In this document: positions 14,502 through 21,124 of the stretch, piece by piece
Numbering within the stretch: the stretch's first letter is position 1
Layout of the letters: the number at the start of each line of letters is the position of its first letter
DNA from: an uncultured Bacteroidota bacterium
GTDB taxonomy: Bacteria; Bacteroidota; Bacteroidia; Chitinophagales; Chitinophagaceae
Length of the DNA: 23,122 nucleotides
Reading direction: 5' to 3'
Assembly (NCBI GenBank): GCA_937928385.1
Contig: CALEZD010000016.1
Span: forward strand, 1 to 23,122
The notes under the pieces: generated by a model
What the model saw: the letters and a program-made list of their open reading frames with translations, nothing else
Databases searched by the model: none
What the model was told of the DNA's origin: nothing
Program-made: the position numbers and the translations under genes

Positions 14502-14509
14502 CAAAGATA
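14502..14509 (-). promoter_or_regulatory. -7 promoter box touching the guaB start
   Basis: The minus strand reads TATCTTTG, an exact TAnnTTTG match, then CAC and the ATG at 14498. Transcription would begin at or within a few bases of the start codon, so the mRNA may be leaderless. Confidence 0.5.
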
Positions 14510-14599
14510 TAACAGCAATTGAAAAATGAAAAATCAGTTTTGAAAATATAGCAATAGACATATTTAGCCGTACTTTAGTCAGGTAATAAATGCATTGTT

Positions 14600-15904
14600 A
14601 TGTATAACCCCAAATTGGCTTTCGCCCCGGTAGAAGAGCAAAGAACCTACCAGCACCAGGCATTACAGCAGTTGTTGAAATACCTGTCAGCAAACTCCCC
14701 CTTTTATCAAAAGCTGCTCAAAGAGCACAATATTGATATTGATAATATTCGTTCGCTGGATGATATGGTTTTTTTGCCAACCACCAGCAAAAGCGATATG
14801 CAGGAACATAATTGGGAGTTTTTATGCGTGCCCGAGACCAATATTAAGGAATATACCGCCACATCGGGCACTATGGGCAAGCCTGTCACTATAGCGCTTA
14901 CAGATAATGACCTGGACAGGCTGGCGTACAACGAGCAGCAGTCGTTCCTGTGTGCCGACGGGCGTCCGGAAGATATTTACCAGCTGATGCTCACGCTCGA
15001 CAGGCAGTTTATGGCGGGCATAGCCTACTACCAGGGTATCAGGAAGCTGGGTGCTGCATTGGTACGTACCGGGCCGGGTCTGCCACAGTTGCAGTGGGAT
15101 ACTATATTCAGGTTGCAATCCAACAGTATAGTTACCGTGCCATCGTTTATGCTCAAACTGATAGAATACGCCCACGAGCACCAGGTGGACCTGAAAAAAA
15201 CACCTGTAAAAAAGGCTATTTGTATTGGTGAAAGCATCAGGACAGCGGATTTTGAGCTGAATACCCTTGGGCAAAAGATATTTGACGAATGGCCGGTGCA
15301 TCTGTATAATACTTATGCTTCTACAGAGATGCAGACCGCCTTTACCGAATGTAATGCAGGGGTAGGGGGGCATGAGCAGCCCGACCTGGTGATAATGGAA
15401 GTACTGGACGATAATGGCAAACCACTGCCGCCCAACCAGTTTGGCGAAGTGACGATTACTACCCTGGGCGTGGAAGGTATGCCATTGCTGCGCTACCGCA
15501 CCGGCGATATATGCTGTTATTACGAAACCAAGTGTTATTGTGGCCGTACTTCGCGCAGACTCTCACCTGTGTTGGGCCGCAAGCAGCAGATGATTAAATA
15601 CAAGGGTACTACGCTGTATCCGCCTGCCATATTCGATATCCTCAATAATATTGGCTACGTACGCGACTACGTGGTGGAAACATTTACTAACGAACTGGGT
15701 ACGGATGAACTAAAACTCCATATACATACCCCGTTGCCTATAGATGATTGCGAGGCGAAACTGAAACCGGAACTGCAAAGTAAATTGCGGGTAGCGCCAT
15801 TACTGCAATTCCACTCTGCTAATACTATACAACAAGTGCAGTTTCCTGAAGGCAGCCGCAAGCAGGTTAAGTTTTTGGACAACAGGGAAAATAAAATAGA
15901 ATAA
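14600..15904 (+). CDS. PaaK-like adenylate-forming CoA ligase
   Basis: A 434-residue cytoplasmic member of the ANL superfamily, closest in layout to phenylacetate-CoA ligase (about 430 residues). The P-loop is YTATSGTMGKP (85-95), the A5 motif NTYASTE (237-243), and the A7 motif LLRYRTGD ends at Asp303. Cysteines at 305, 306, 312 and 314 (GDICCYYETKCYCGRT) match the region where PaaK relatives bind zinc. The enzyme would activate a carboxylic acid with ATP and, if typical, transfer it to CoA. No other phenylacetate catabolic gene is present, so the substrate is open and paaK is not assigned. It is followed after two bases by the DUF1697 gene, implying co-transcription and probably coupling. 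Confidence 0.87.
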   Translation: MYNPKLAFAPVEEQRTYQHQALQQLLKYLSANSPFYQKLLKEHNIDIDNIRSLDDMVFLPTTSKSDMQEHNWEFLCVPETNIKEYTATSGTMGKPVTIALTDNDLDRLAYNEQQSFLCADGRPEDIYQLMLTLDRQFMAGIAYYQGIRKLGAALVRTGPGLPQLQWDTIFRLQSNSIVTVPSFMLKLIEYAHEHQVDLKKTPVKKAICIGESIRTADFELNTLGQKIFDEWPVHLYNTYASTEMQTAFTECNAGVGGHEQPDLVIMEVLDDNGKPLPPNQFGEVTITTLGVEGMPLLRYRTGDICCYYETKCYCGRTSRRLSPVLGRKQQMIKYKGTTLYPPAIFDILNNIGYVRDYVVETFTNELGTDELKLHIHTPLPIDDCEAKLKPELQSKLRVAPLLQFHSANTIQQVQFPEGSRKQVKFLDNRENKIE

Positions 15905-15906
15905 GT

Positions 15907-16449
15907 ATGCCTGCGTATATAGCATTTCACCGTGCCATCAATGTATCAGGTACCAAAATCATCAAGATGGTACACCTGAAACAGATGTTTGAGGATATGG
16001 GTTTTAAAAATGTGGCTACCTATATACAGAGTGGTAACGTGTATTTTGAAACGACGAAGAGCAGTAACGATGCATTATCGCAGAAGATAGAAAAACACCT
16101 GCGGAAAGAACTGGTTTACGAAGTGGAAACAATGGTGCGCAGCATGGATGAGTTGCAGACTATAGCTGACAAAGACCCCTACAAAGAAATAGAAGATGAC
16201 GGTAACGCGGTAGTCTATCTTGGTTTCTTAGCTACTGAACCAACTAAGGAGCAGAAAGATCTCTTGCTGACCTTCAACAGCGAAGTGGATGAGTGTACCA
16301 TAAAAGGCAGAGAGATATACATATTGCGGTACAGGGATAGGGGTAAAGCACGTTTTGAAAATAAGCTGATAGAAACCAAGCTGAAGGTAAAATGCACTAC
16401 CCGCAACCGGAAGACTTTGCTCAAACTGATAGAATTATATAAAAAATGA
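15907..16449 (+). CDS. DUF1697 family protein
   Basis: A 180-residue cytoplasmic protein of the DUF1697 family, recognised from its N-terminal block AFHRAINVSGTKIIKMVHLKQMFEDMGFKNVATYIQSGNVYFET (consensus form: RGINVGG...MADLR...GF.NV.TYIQSGNV.F). The second half contains the usual FLA.EP and KGREIYILRYRDRGKARFENKLIE sections. Catalytic activity has not been established for the family to my knowledge. It is separated by two bases from the ligase gene and probably shares its transcript. The 3' end is tightly packed: the last base of the stop codon is the first base of the following hairpin stem. Confidence 0.88.
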   Translation: MPAYIAFHRAINVSGTKIIKMVHLKQMFEDMGFKNVATYIQSGNVYFETTKSSNDALSQKIEKHLRKELVYEVETMVRSMDELQTIADKDPYKEIEDDGNAVVYLGFLATEPTKEQKDLLLTFNSEVDECTIKGREIYILRYRDRGKARFENKLIETKLKVKCTTRNRKTLLKLIELYKK

Positions 16450-16474
16450 GAGGCGCGGAAAACTCCGCGCCTCT
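16449..16474. terminator. GC-rich hairpin after the DUF1697 gene
   Basis: AGAGGCGCGGA (16449-16459) pairs perfectly with TCCGCGCCTCT (16464-16474) over an AAAC loop. On the plus strand no T-run follows. On the minus strand the stem is followed by CATTTTTTAT, so it is a better terminator for a minus-strand transcript. Confidence 0.7.
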
Positions 16475-16535
16475 ATACACCCACCTTATCAAACTATTAT
16501 GCAATCAACATCACCTGTTCTCTTCACTTGCAATA

Positions 16536-16543
16536 CAAAGGTA
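16536..16543 (-). promoter_or_regulatory. orphan -7 promoter box on the minus strand
   Basis: The minus strand reads TACCTTTG, an exact TAnnTTTG match, inside the 219-bp gap between two converging genes. No coding frame of useful length follows it before the hairpin at 16449-16474. It may start a small RNA of about 85-90 nt or may be a chance match. Confidence 0.25.
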
Positions 16544-16573
16544 CAACCGCTGTTAGCTTCTGTTGGTGATAAA

Positions 16574-16601
16574 TGTTACATTTCATAGTGATGTTTGTCA
16601 T
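16574..16601 (+). repeat. flanking motif copy A
   Basis: TGTTACATTT (16574-16583), a five-base spacer, then TGATGTTTGTCAT (16589-16601). A related copy lies at 17387-17415, so the pair brackets the DUF2202 gene as an imperfect direct repeat. The second half resembles a degenerate TGAC-N4-GTCA box. Confidence 0.45.
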
Positions 16602-16614
16602 GTATGTAAAATAT

Positions 16615-16643
16615 AAAACGACGCAGATACACTGCGCCGTTTT
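16615..16643 (-). terminator. terminator of the DUF2202 gene
   Basis: AAAACG (16615-16620) and CGCAG (16622-16626) pair with CTGCG (16632-16636) and CGTTTT (16638-16643) across one A-C mismatch. Read on the minus strand the stem ends in a T-run, in the right place for the DUF2202 transcript. Confidence 0.7.
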
Positions 16644-16668
16644 AATCTGCCATCTCTCTCTCTAACCA

Positions 16669-17316
16669 TTATTGTCCACCATGTTCCTTCGGGCTGTTTA
16701 CTATATTATTATACTCTTGTTGCGTCAGGAATTGCGGGGTATAAGTTCCTCCGCGATTTTGTAACAATGTGTAGAACTCACGTATATGGTTCTTGCTGGC
16801 ACGCAGCAGGTTTTCATACACATTTTTTATATCGGGTTTCTGGATTTGCAGTAATGCCTGTTGCAGGTCGTATATGTCCATGTCTTCAATTGTCAACCCG
16901 ACAATTATCGCATCTGTTTCGCTGTTGTTTCCTTTAGCTACAAGGTCGTTATACAGCTTCTGAATCTCCGCGTTTGTAAATACCCCGGCGTTGTTATTGC
17001 CAACCGGGTCTGCCAGGTTGTATGCTGTCAGCAATGTTTGTATGGCGTCCATATGTTTTTGCTCGCTGGCGCTGATATTGGAGAAAGAATTGACGTTCCA
17101 TTTGGCTAACATAGCCGTATAAACATCTCTTGCCATTTTCTCTTCTTCGCGGGTATATACAATAGTCTCTTTTTCAAAAGGGGAAAGGGCCGTTGCATTG
17201 GCAGGTTGCGTTGTGCCGGCCGGTGCAACATTGTTTTTCTCTTTCTTGCAGGATGTGAAACTAAATACAGAACCTGCCGTTGCTATCAGTATCAGCATTG
17301 GAAGCAGCTTTTTCAT
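16669..17316 (-). CDS. DUF2202 ferritin-like lipoprotein
   Basis: A 215-residue protein with a signal peptide and a probable lipobox ending FTSC (Cys at about residue 23), so it is likely anchored to a membrane on the periplasmic side. A Ser/Thr/Pro/Ala-rich linker follows, then a helical domain recognised as DUF2202: IVYTREEEKMARDVYTAMLAKW, SASEQKHMDAIQTLL, LTIEDMDIYDLQQAL and VYENLLRASKNHIREFYTLL. These four helices carry Glu and His residues in positions expected for a ferritin-like di-metal site. The biochemical role is not established. The start at 17316 (MKKLLPM) is chosen over an upstream TTG at 17325. It is a single gene with its own terminator, bracketed by the repeated motif copies A and B. 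Confidence 0.85.
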   Translation of the reverse strand: MKKLLPMLILIATAGSVFSFTSCKKEKNNVAPAGTTQPANATALSPFEKETIVYTREEEKMARDVYTAMLAKWNVNSFSNISASEQKHMDAIQTLLTAYNLADPVGNNNAGVFTNAEIQKLYNDLVAKGNNSETDAIIVGLTIEDMDIYDLQQALLQIQKPDIKNVYENLLRASKNHIREFYTLLQNRGGTYTPQFLTQQEYNNIVNSPKEHGGQ

Positions 17317-17386
17317 AACTATCAATTTTTAAGTGAATAATTGTAATGCGAAAATACTATCATTGCTATGCCGGGTCTGTAATATG

Positions 17387-17415
17387 TGTTACATTTAAAA
17401 ACTGACATTCGTCAT
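17387..17415 (+). repeat. flanking motif copy B with TGAC-N4-GTCA box
   Basis: TGTTACATTT (17387-17396), a six-base spacer, then TGACATTCGTCAT (17403-17415), which contains the perfect inverted repeat TGAC-ATTC-GTCA of the Crp/Fnr/HcpR type. It lies between the divergent DUF2202 gene and the small membrane protein gene and ends six bases before the ATG at 17422, so it could control either. Confidence 0.45.
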
Positions 17416-17421
17416 TATAAA

Positions 17422-17805
17422 ATGAAAGTTCTCAGGTGGGTAGTAATTGTTCTTGCTGTACTCAATTTCGGGTACATGACTTATGACGGTTCGCGGGCGT
17501 TGATAGTGGGTGATTATGTACGGCCTGAAACAGGTGAATATGCGGGTCAATTAGGCCCCTGGGCCGATGTTGTTTCAACAATAGGCATTGACCCAGACTT
17601 AACACTGATGAAGAGTATATTCATAGTATGGGGTGCGCTGGGGCTTATATTCGCTGTGTCTTTTGCTATGCGTGTAGACCGTTCGGATAAAGTATTATTA
17701 TTTTTTAATCTGGCATCTTTTTGGTATCTTGTAGCAGGAACCCTGAGCAGTGTTGTACAGGTGATACTTCTGCTCATTTTACGTTTATATAATAAGCGTT
17801 CCTGA
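17422..17805 (+). CDS. small hypothetical membrane protein
   Basis: A 127-residue inner-membrane protein that I do not recognise as a named family. It has an N-terminal TM helix (MKVLRWVVIVLAVLNFGYMTY), a soluble loop (DGSRALIVGDYVRPETGEYAGQLGPWADVVSTIGIDPDLT, about residues 22-61) and three further hydrophobic segments (KSIFIVWGALGLIFAVSFAM, KVLLFFNLASFWYLVAGTL, SSVVQVILLLILRL). The loop motif GEYAGQLGPW stands out as probably conserved. The start at 17422 is preferred over an in-frame codon at 17386 because the shorter version begins directly at the TM helix and leaves the regulatory motif outside the coding region. It is divergent from DUF2202. Function unknown. Confidence 0.7.
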   Translation: MKVLRWVVIVLAVLNFGYMTYDGSRALIVGDYVRPETGEYAGQLGPWADVVSTIGIDPDLTLMKSIFIVWGALGLIFAVSFAMRVDRSDKVLLFFNLASFWYLVAGTLSSVVQVILLLILRLYNKRS

Positions 17806-17895
17806 TTTTCACACTACTTATACACGAGCCTGTTGCATTTTATATCGCAGCATTTATTTTAATGGTCGTTATTTAAAAAAAGTAAAGTATACTAA

Positions 17896-18882
17896 ATGAA
17901 GTTTGTTTATTTCATTCCTTATTTTATCCCTGTAGCTATTATCATTATTACTGTGGAAGTAATAATGAGCATACGTCATAATAAACACCTGTATGATTGG
18001 AAGGACTCCGCCGCAAGTGCAGGTGTGGGCACGGGTGCTGTGTTGATGCAGATACTTACCAAAGCAGGTACGCTGGCCGTGTTGACTGCTGTTTTCGAGT
18101 TGTTTGATCCGGTAAGAGCAGCATTAAATTATACGGCCGCCTTTGGGCAAAACTGGCTGGGCGCTGCATGGTGGGTATGGATACTGTGCATAATTGGCGA
18201 TGACCTTAATTTTTACTGGCACCACCGCTTTGCACATACCGTGCGTATACTATGGGCCGCACATATTCCACACCATTCGTCAGAATATTTCAACTTTGGC
18301 ACCTCCTTCCGTAATAGCTGGACCATCTTTTTTATCAAACCTGTTTATTGGTTGTGGATGCCTGCTATCGGTTTTCACCCTGTAATGGTGTTGATGGCTA
18401 TGTCTATTAACTCTCTATATCAATTTACATTACACTCATTATCTGTACCTCACCTGGGTTGGTTCGAGAAGGTGTTCAATACACCGCAACTGCACCAGAT
18501 ACACCATAGCAAGAACTTCGCCTATATGGACAAAAACTTTGGCGGCATATTTATTATCTGGGACAAAATATTCGGCACATTTCATAATGGCCGCGATGGA
18601 CAGGAAAGGCATTTCGGAGTCACCAAGCCACCCAATAGCTACAATCCGGTAAAGATTGTGACGCACGAGTTTGTGAATATCTGGGATGATGTACGAAGCG
18701 CCAAAACACTCAAAGATAAACTGAACTATATTTTTGGCGCCCCCGGCTGGAGCCCTGATAAGTCTTCGATGACAATTAGTGAAATGAATAAAATGATATG
18801 TAACGGAAAGCTGACAACAGAAGAAAGAGAGGCCTTAGGTATATCAAAACCTGAATCCGCATTAGAGAAAGAAGAAGCATAG
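17896..18882 (+). CDS. sterol desaturase / fatty acid hydroxylase superfamily protein
   Basis: A 328-residue integral membrane di-iron enzyme. The histidine clusters are complete: H110-x3-H114 (WHHRFAH), H123-xx-H126-H127 (HIPHHSS), H180 and H200-xx-H203-H204 (HQIHHSK), followed by MDKNFGGIFIIWDKIFGTF, which is characteristic of the family. Several TM segments precede and lie between the clusters, placing the active site at the cytoplasmic face. Such enzymes hydroxylate or desaturate lipids; in Bacteroidota possible substrates include carotenoids, sphingolipid-like or ether lipids, and none is indicated here. The C-terminal 60 residues are soluble and charged. The MerR-type regulator starts 37 bases downstream, likely in the same transcript. 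Confidence 0.9.
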   Translation: MKFVYFIPYFIPVAIIIITVEVIMSIRHNKHLYDWKDSAASAGVGTGAVLMQILTKAGTLAVLTAVFELFDPVRAALNYTAAFGQNWLGAAWWVWILCIIGDDLNFYWHHRFAHTVRILWAAHIPHHSSEYFNFGTSFRNSWTIFFIKPVYWLWMPAIGFHPVMVLMAMSINSLYQFTLHSLSVPHLGWFEKVFNTPQLHQIHHSKNFAYMDKNFGGIFIIWDKIFGTFHNGRDGQERHFGVTKPPNSYNPVKIVTHEFVNIWDDVRSAKTLKDKLNYIFGAPGWSPDKSSMTISEMNKMICNGKLTTEEREALGISKPESALEKEEA

Positions 18883-18919
18883 TATTGGTGTGTTTATATC
18901 TATCTGTTATCTTAGCATT

Positions 18920-19318
18920 ATGCTTATAGGTGAATTATCCAGGCGTTCTGGTTTCAGCAAGGACACTATCCGGTACTACGAAAAAATCAGGTTGATAGAA
19001 CTGCCTAAGAAGGCAAAGAAGGGTAATAACTACAAAGATTATCCTGAAGAAACACTACTGGCATTGAAGGCCATCCGCAAATACAAAGACCTGGGTTTTA
19101 TCTTGGAGGAAATACGTGAATTGCTGGTATTACAATCCATACAAGTTTTGGATGTTTCAAAACTGATACAGATAGTAGAACGTAAAATAACAGGTATGGA
19201 TGCCGCTATAGAAAAGCTGCATGAATACAAACTAAAATTGGGCAGAGAGCATCAACTGCTCCTGGAAAAAAAGACAGGGCATATCATTGCCCTGCCCGAA
19301 ATGAAGATTGCTGCTTAG
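18920..19318 (+). CDS. MerR-family transcriptional regulator
   Basis: A 132-residue DNA-binding protein. The N-terminal winged helix-turn-helix is diagnostic (LIGELSRRSGFSKDTIRYYEKIRLI, residues 2-26; wing near KGNNYKDYPEETLLAL; second HTH-like IRKYKDLGFILEEIRELL). A coiled-coil dimerisation helix spans about residues 75-120. There is no cysteine in the protein, so it is not a canonical metal, superoxide or mercury sensor of this family, and the effector is unknown. The start at 18920 is standard for MerR proteins; the frame opens 30 bases earlier with a TTG. It follows the sterol desaturase gene closely and may regulate it. Its 3' end overlaps the convergent ClpP-like gene by 4 bp. Confidence 0.87.
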   Translation: MLIGELSRRSGFSKDTIRYYEKIRLIELPKKAKKGNNYKDYPEETLLALKAIRKYKDLGFILEEIRELLVLQSIQVLDVSKLIQIVERKITGMDAAIEKLHEYKLKLGREHQLLLEKKTGHIIALPEMKIAA

Positions 19319-19881
19319 GGTGTTATCTGTTTGTCCACTATCCCGTAGGCAATAGCCTCTTCTGCATCCATCCAATAGTCGCGGTCAAAGTCTTTCATCA
19401 CTTTCTGGTAGTTCTGCCCGCAGTTGGCTGCCAATATCCGTGCTGTCAGTTCTTTTGTCTTGAGTATATGCCGGGCGTTAATTTCGATATCCCTTGCGTT
19501 AGCCTGCCATCCTCCTGTTGCGGGTTGGTGTATCATTACTTCGGCGCATGGATAGATATAACGATGTCCCTTTTCTCCACCTGATAGTAATATAGAACCC
19601 ATGCTTGCTGCAAACCCTATGCAATATGTATAAACTGGCGATGATATAGCCTGCATCATATCGTACATGGCATATCCTGCTGTAACAACCCCACCGGGAC
19701 AATTTATGTACATACGGATAGGTACGCCCGGCTCTAAGGCTTCCAGGTAACATAACTGTTTAACCACCTCTTTAGAGCTACCATCGTCTACTGGTCCCCA
19801 CAAGAAAATTTTTCGTTCACTTAATAACTTCTTGTTTAATGTGTCTTCGTAAGACATTGCATATACCTGTGTATCCTGCAT
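19315..19881 (-). CDS. ClpP-like serine peptidase, stand-alone paralogue
   Basis: A 188-residue member of the ClpP family with the complete triad Ser93 (GFAASMGS), His118 (VMIHQPATGG) and Asp168 (DRDYWMD). Canonical features are partly altered: the oxyanion-side strand reads YINCPGG instead of YINSPGG; the helix before Ser is CIGFAASMG rather than CMGQAASMG; and the N terminus has no evident propeptide. It has several cysteines (44, 61, 87, 112, 154). No clpX, clpA or trigger-factor gene adjoins it, whereas the main bacterial clpP usually sits beside clpX. It may therefore be a second ClpP that forms mixed rings or works with another partner. It converges on the MerR gene with overlapping stop codons. 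Confidence 0.87.
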   Translation of the reverse strand: MQDTQVYAMSYEDTLNKKLLSERKIFLWGPVDDGSSKEVVKQLCYLEALEPGVPIRMYINCPGGVVTAGYAMYDMMQAISSPVYTYCIGFAASMGSILLSGGEKGHRYIYPCAEVMIHQPATGGWQANARDIEINARHILKTKELTARILAANCGQNYQKVMKDFDRDYWMDAEEAIAYGIVDKQITP

Positions 19882-20054
19882 TTTTTGTTACAAGTATAGG
19901 GGGTGGAGTATAGTCCATGGTGTCATTAAGCAAACAAGATTTTTTAATTATTAGGACAGTGTTAAAATTTTTCCGGAACGGTTATGAATATAGAATATAT
20001 GTTTATATCTTGTGACAGAAACACATAACTGCTTACTCCTAAACAAAGTACAAA

Positions 20055-21056
20055 ATGAAAAAAGTATTCAAATGGCTGGGTATCCTGGTTGGGATAATAG
20101 TTTTGCTGGTTATAGCCGGCATTGGTTACCTTAATTATGCATTGCCCGATGTTGGTGAAGCTCCTGAACTCAAAGTAGAATTAACCCCTGAAAGGGTAGA
20201 GCGTGGTAAATACCTGGCGCACTCTGTAACGCTGTGTATGGATTGTCATGCCACGCGCGACTGGAGCCAGTTTGCGGGTCCGATGGTTCCCGGCACAGAA
20301 GGTGTTGGTGGTGAGCGTTTCGATAGGAATATGGGTTTCCCCGGTGTGTTCTATTCTAAAAACATTACACCGCATGGTATCGGCAATTGGACTGATGGTG
20401 AATTATACCGGGTAATAACCACCGGTGTACGTAATGATGGTGAGCCTATATTCCCGGTTATGCCTTACCATTACTATGGGCGTATGGCCGATGAGGATAT
20501 TTATTCCATCATAGCTTACCTCAGGACCCTGCCTTCAACACCCAGTAGCATACCTGAGCGTGAAGTGGATTTCCCTTTTACACTTATTATGCGTTTGATA
20601 CCACAAAAGGGCGAACCGACAGTGATGCCTGAACCTACGGATACAAAAGCTTATGGTCAATACCTGACCAATGCAGCAGCCTGCCGCGAATGCCATACAC
20701 CTGCGAAAGACGGCCAGGTAATACCCGAGCTGGAATATGGGGGCGGCAGAACTTTTGAACTGCCGGGTGGCACCCTCACTACGCCTAACCTCACGCCCCA
20801 TGCTACAGGTTTGGGTTATTGGAGCAAGGAACAATTTATAGCGAAATTCAAAGGCTACCAGGATTCAACATACCAATCGCCTAAGATTGATTTTATGCAC
20901 GAGTACAACAGTATTATGCCCTGGATGATGTACAGCACTATGACCGAGCGCGACCTGGCCGCCATATACGAGTACCTCAAAACAGTTAAACCAATAGATA
21001 ATGAAACGGTGAAGTGGAAGCCTCGTGCACAAGGGGCTGAAGTAGCCAAACATTAA
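20055..21056 (+). CDS. membrane-anchored diheme c-type cytochrome
   Basis: A 333-residue protein with an uncleaved-looking N-terminal TM helix (about residues 5-28) and two class I cytochrome c domains in the periplasm. Heme sites are C61-x2-C64-H65 (CMDCH) and C210-x2-C213-H214 (CRECH). Candidate axial methionines are Met136 (FPVMPYHYY) and Met288 (SIMPWMMY). The layout resembles the cytochrome subunits of membrane dehydrogenases for alcohols, aldehydes or sugars, which pass electrons to the terminal oxidase, but no dehydrogenase gene adjoins. The 173-bp upstream region holds no gene. A strong palindromic terminator follows at 21075-21102. Electron partner unknown. Confidence 0.92.
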   Translation: MKKVFKWLGILVGIIVLLVIAGIGYLNYALPDVGEAPELKVELTPERVERGKYLAHSVTLCMDCHATRDWSQFAGPMVPGTEGVGGERFDRNMGFPGVFYSKNITPHGIGNWTDGELYRVITTGVRNDGEPIFPVMPYHYYGRMADEDIYSIIAYLRTLPSTPSSIPEREVDFPFTLIMRLIPQKGEPTVMPEPTDTKAYGQYLTNAAACRECHTPAKDGQVIPELEYGGGRTFELPGGTLTTPNLTPHATGLGYWSKEQFIAKFKGYQDSTYQSPKIDFMHEYNSIMPWMMYSTMTERDLAAIYEYLKTVKPIDNETVKWKPRAQGAEVAKH

Positions 21057-21074
21057 ACAGATGATATGTAAAAC

Positions 21075-21102
21075 AAAAGGTGCGGATATATCCGCACCTT
21101 TT
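21075..21102. terminator. bidirectional terminator (perfect 28-bp palindrome)
   Basis: AAAAGGTGCGGATA (21075-21088) and TATCCGCACCTTTT (21089-21102) are perfectly complementary. It serves the cytochrome gene and the converging metalloprotease gene. Confidence 0.88.
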
Positions 21103-21124
21103 GCTATTTCTATTATCAGTTGTC

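Noticed and set aside
14499..14561. A 21-codon N-terminal extension of IMP dehydrogenase
   Set aside because: IMP dehydrogenases start shortly before the GLTFDDVLL motif, and a promoter box lies inside the extension.
20011..20025. TGTG-N7-CACA inverted repeat upstream of the cytochrome gene, possible Crp site
   Set aside because: Half-sites are only four bases with non-standard spacing. It is too weak to claim without a genome-wide motif.
19882..20054. A small gene in the 173-bp gap before the cytochrome
   Set aside because: No open frame with coding character, and no hairpin or promoter pair that would support an RNA gene. It is AT-rich spacer with probable promoters only.
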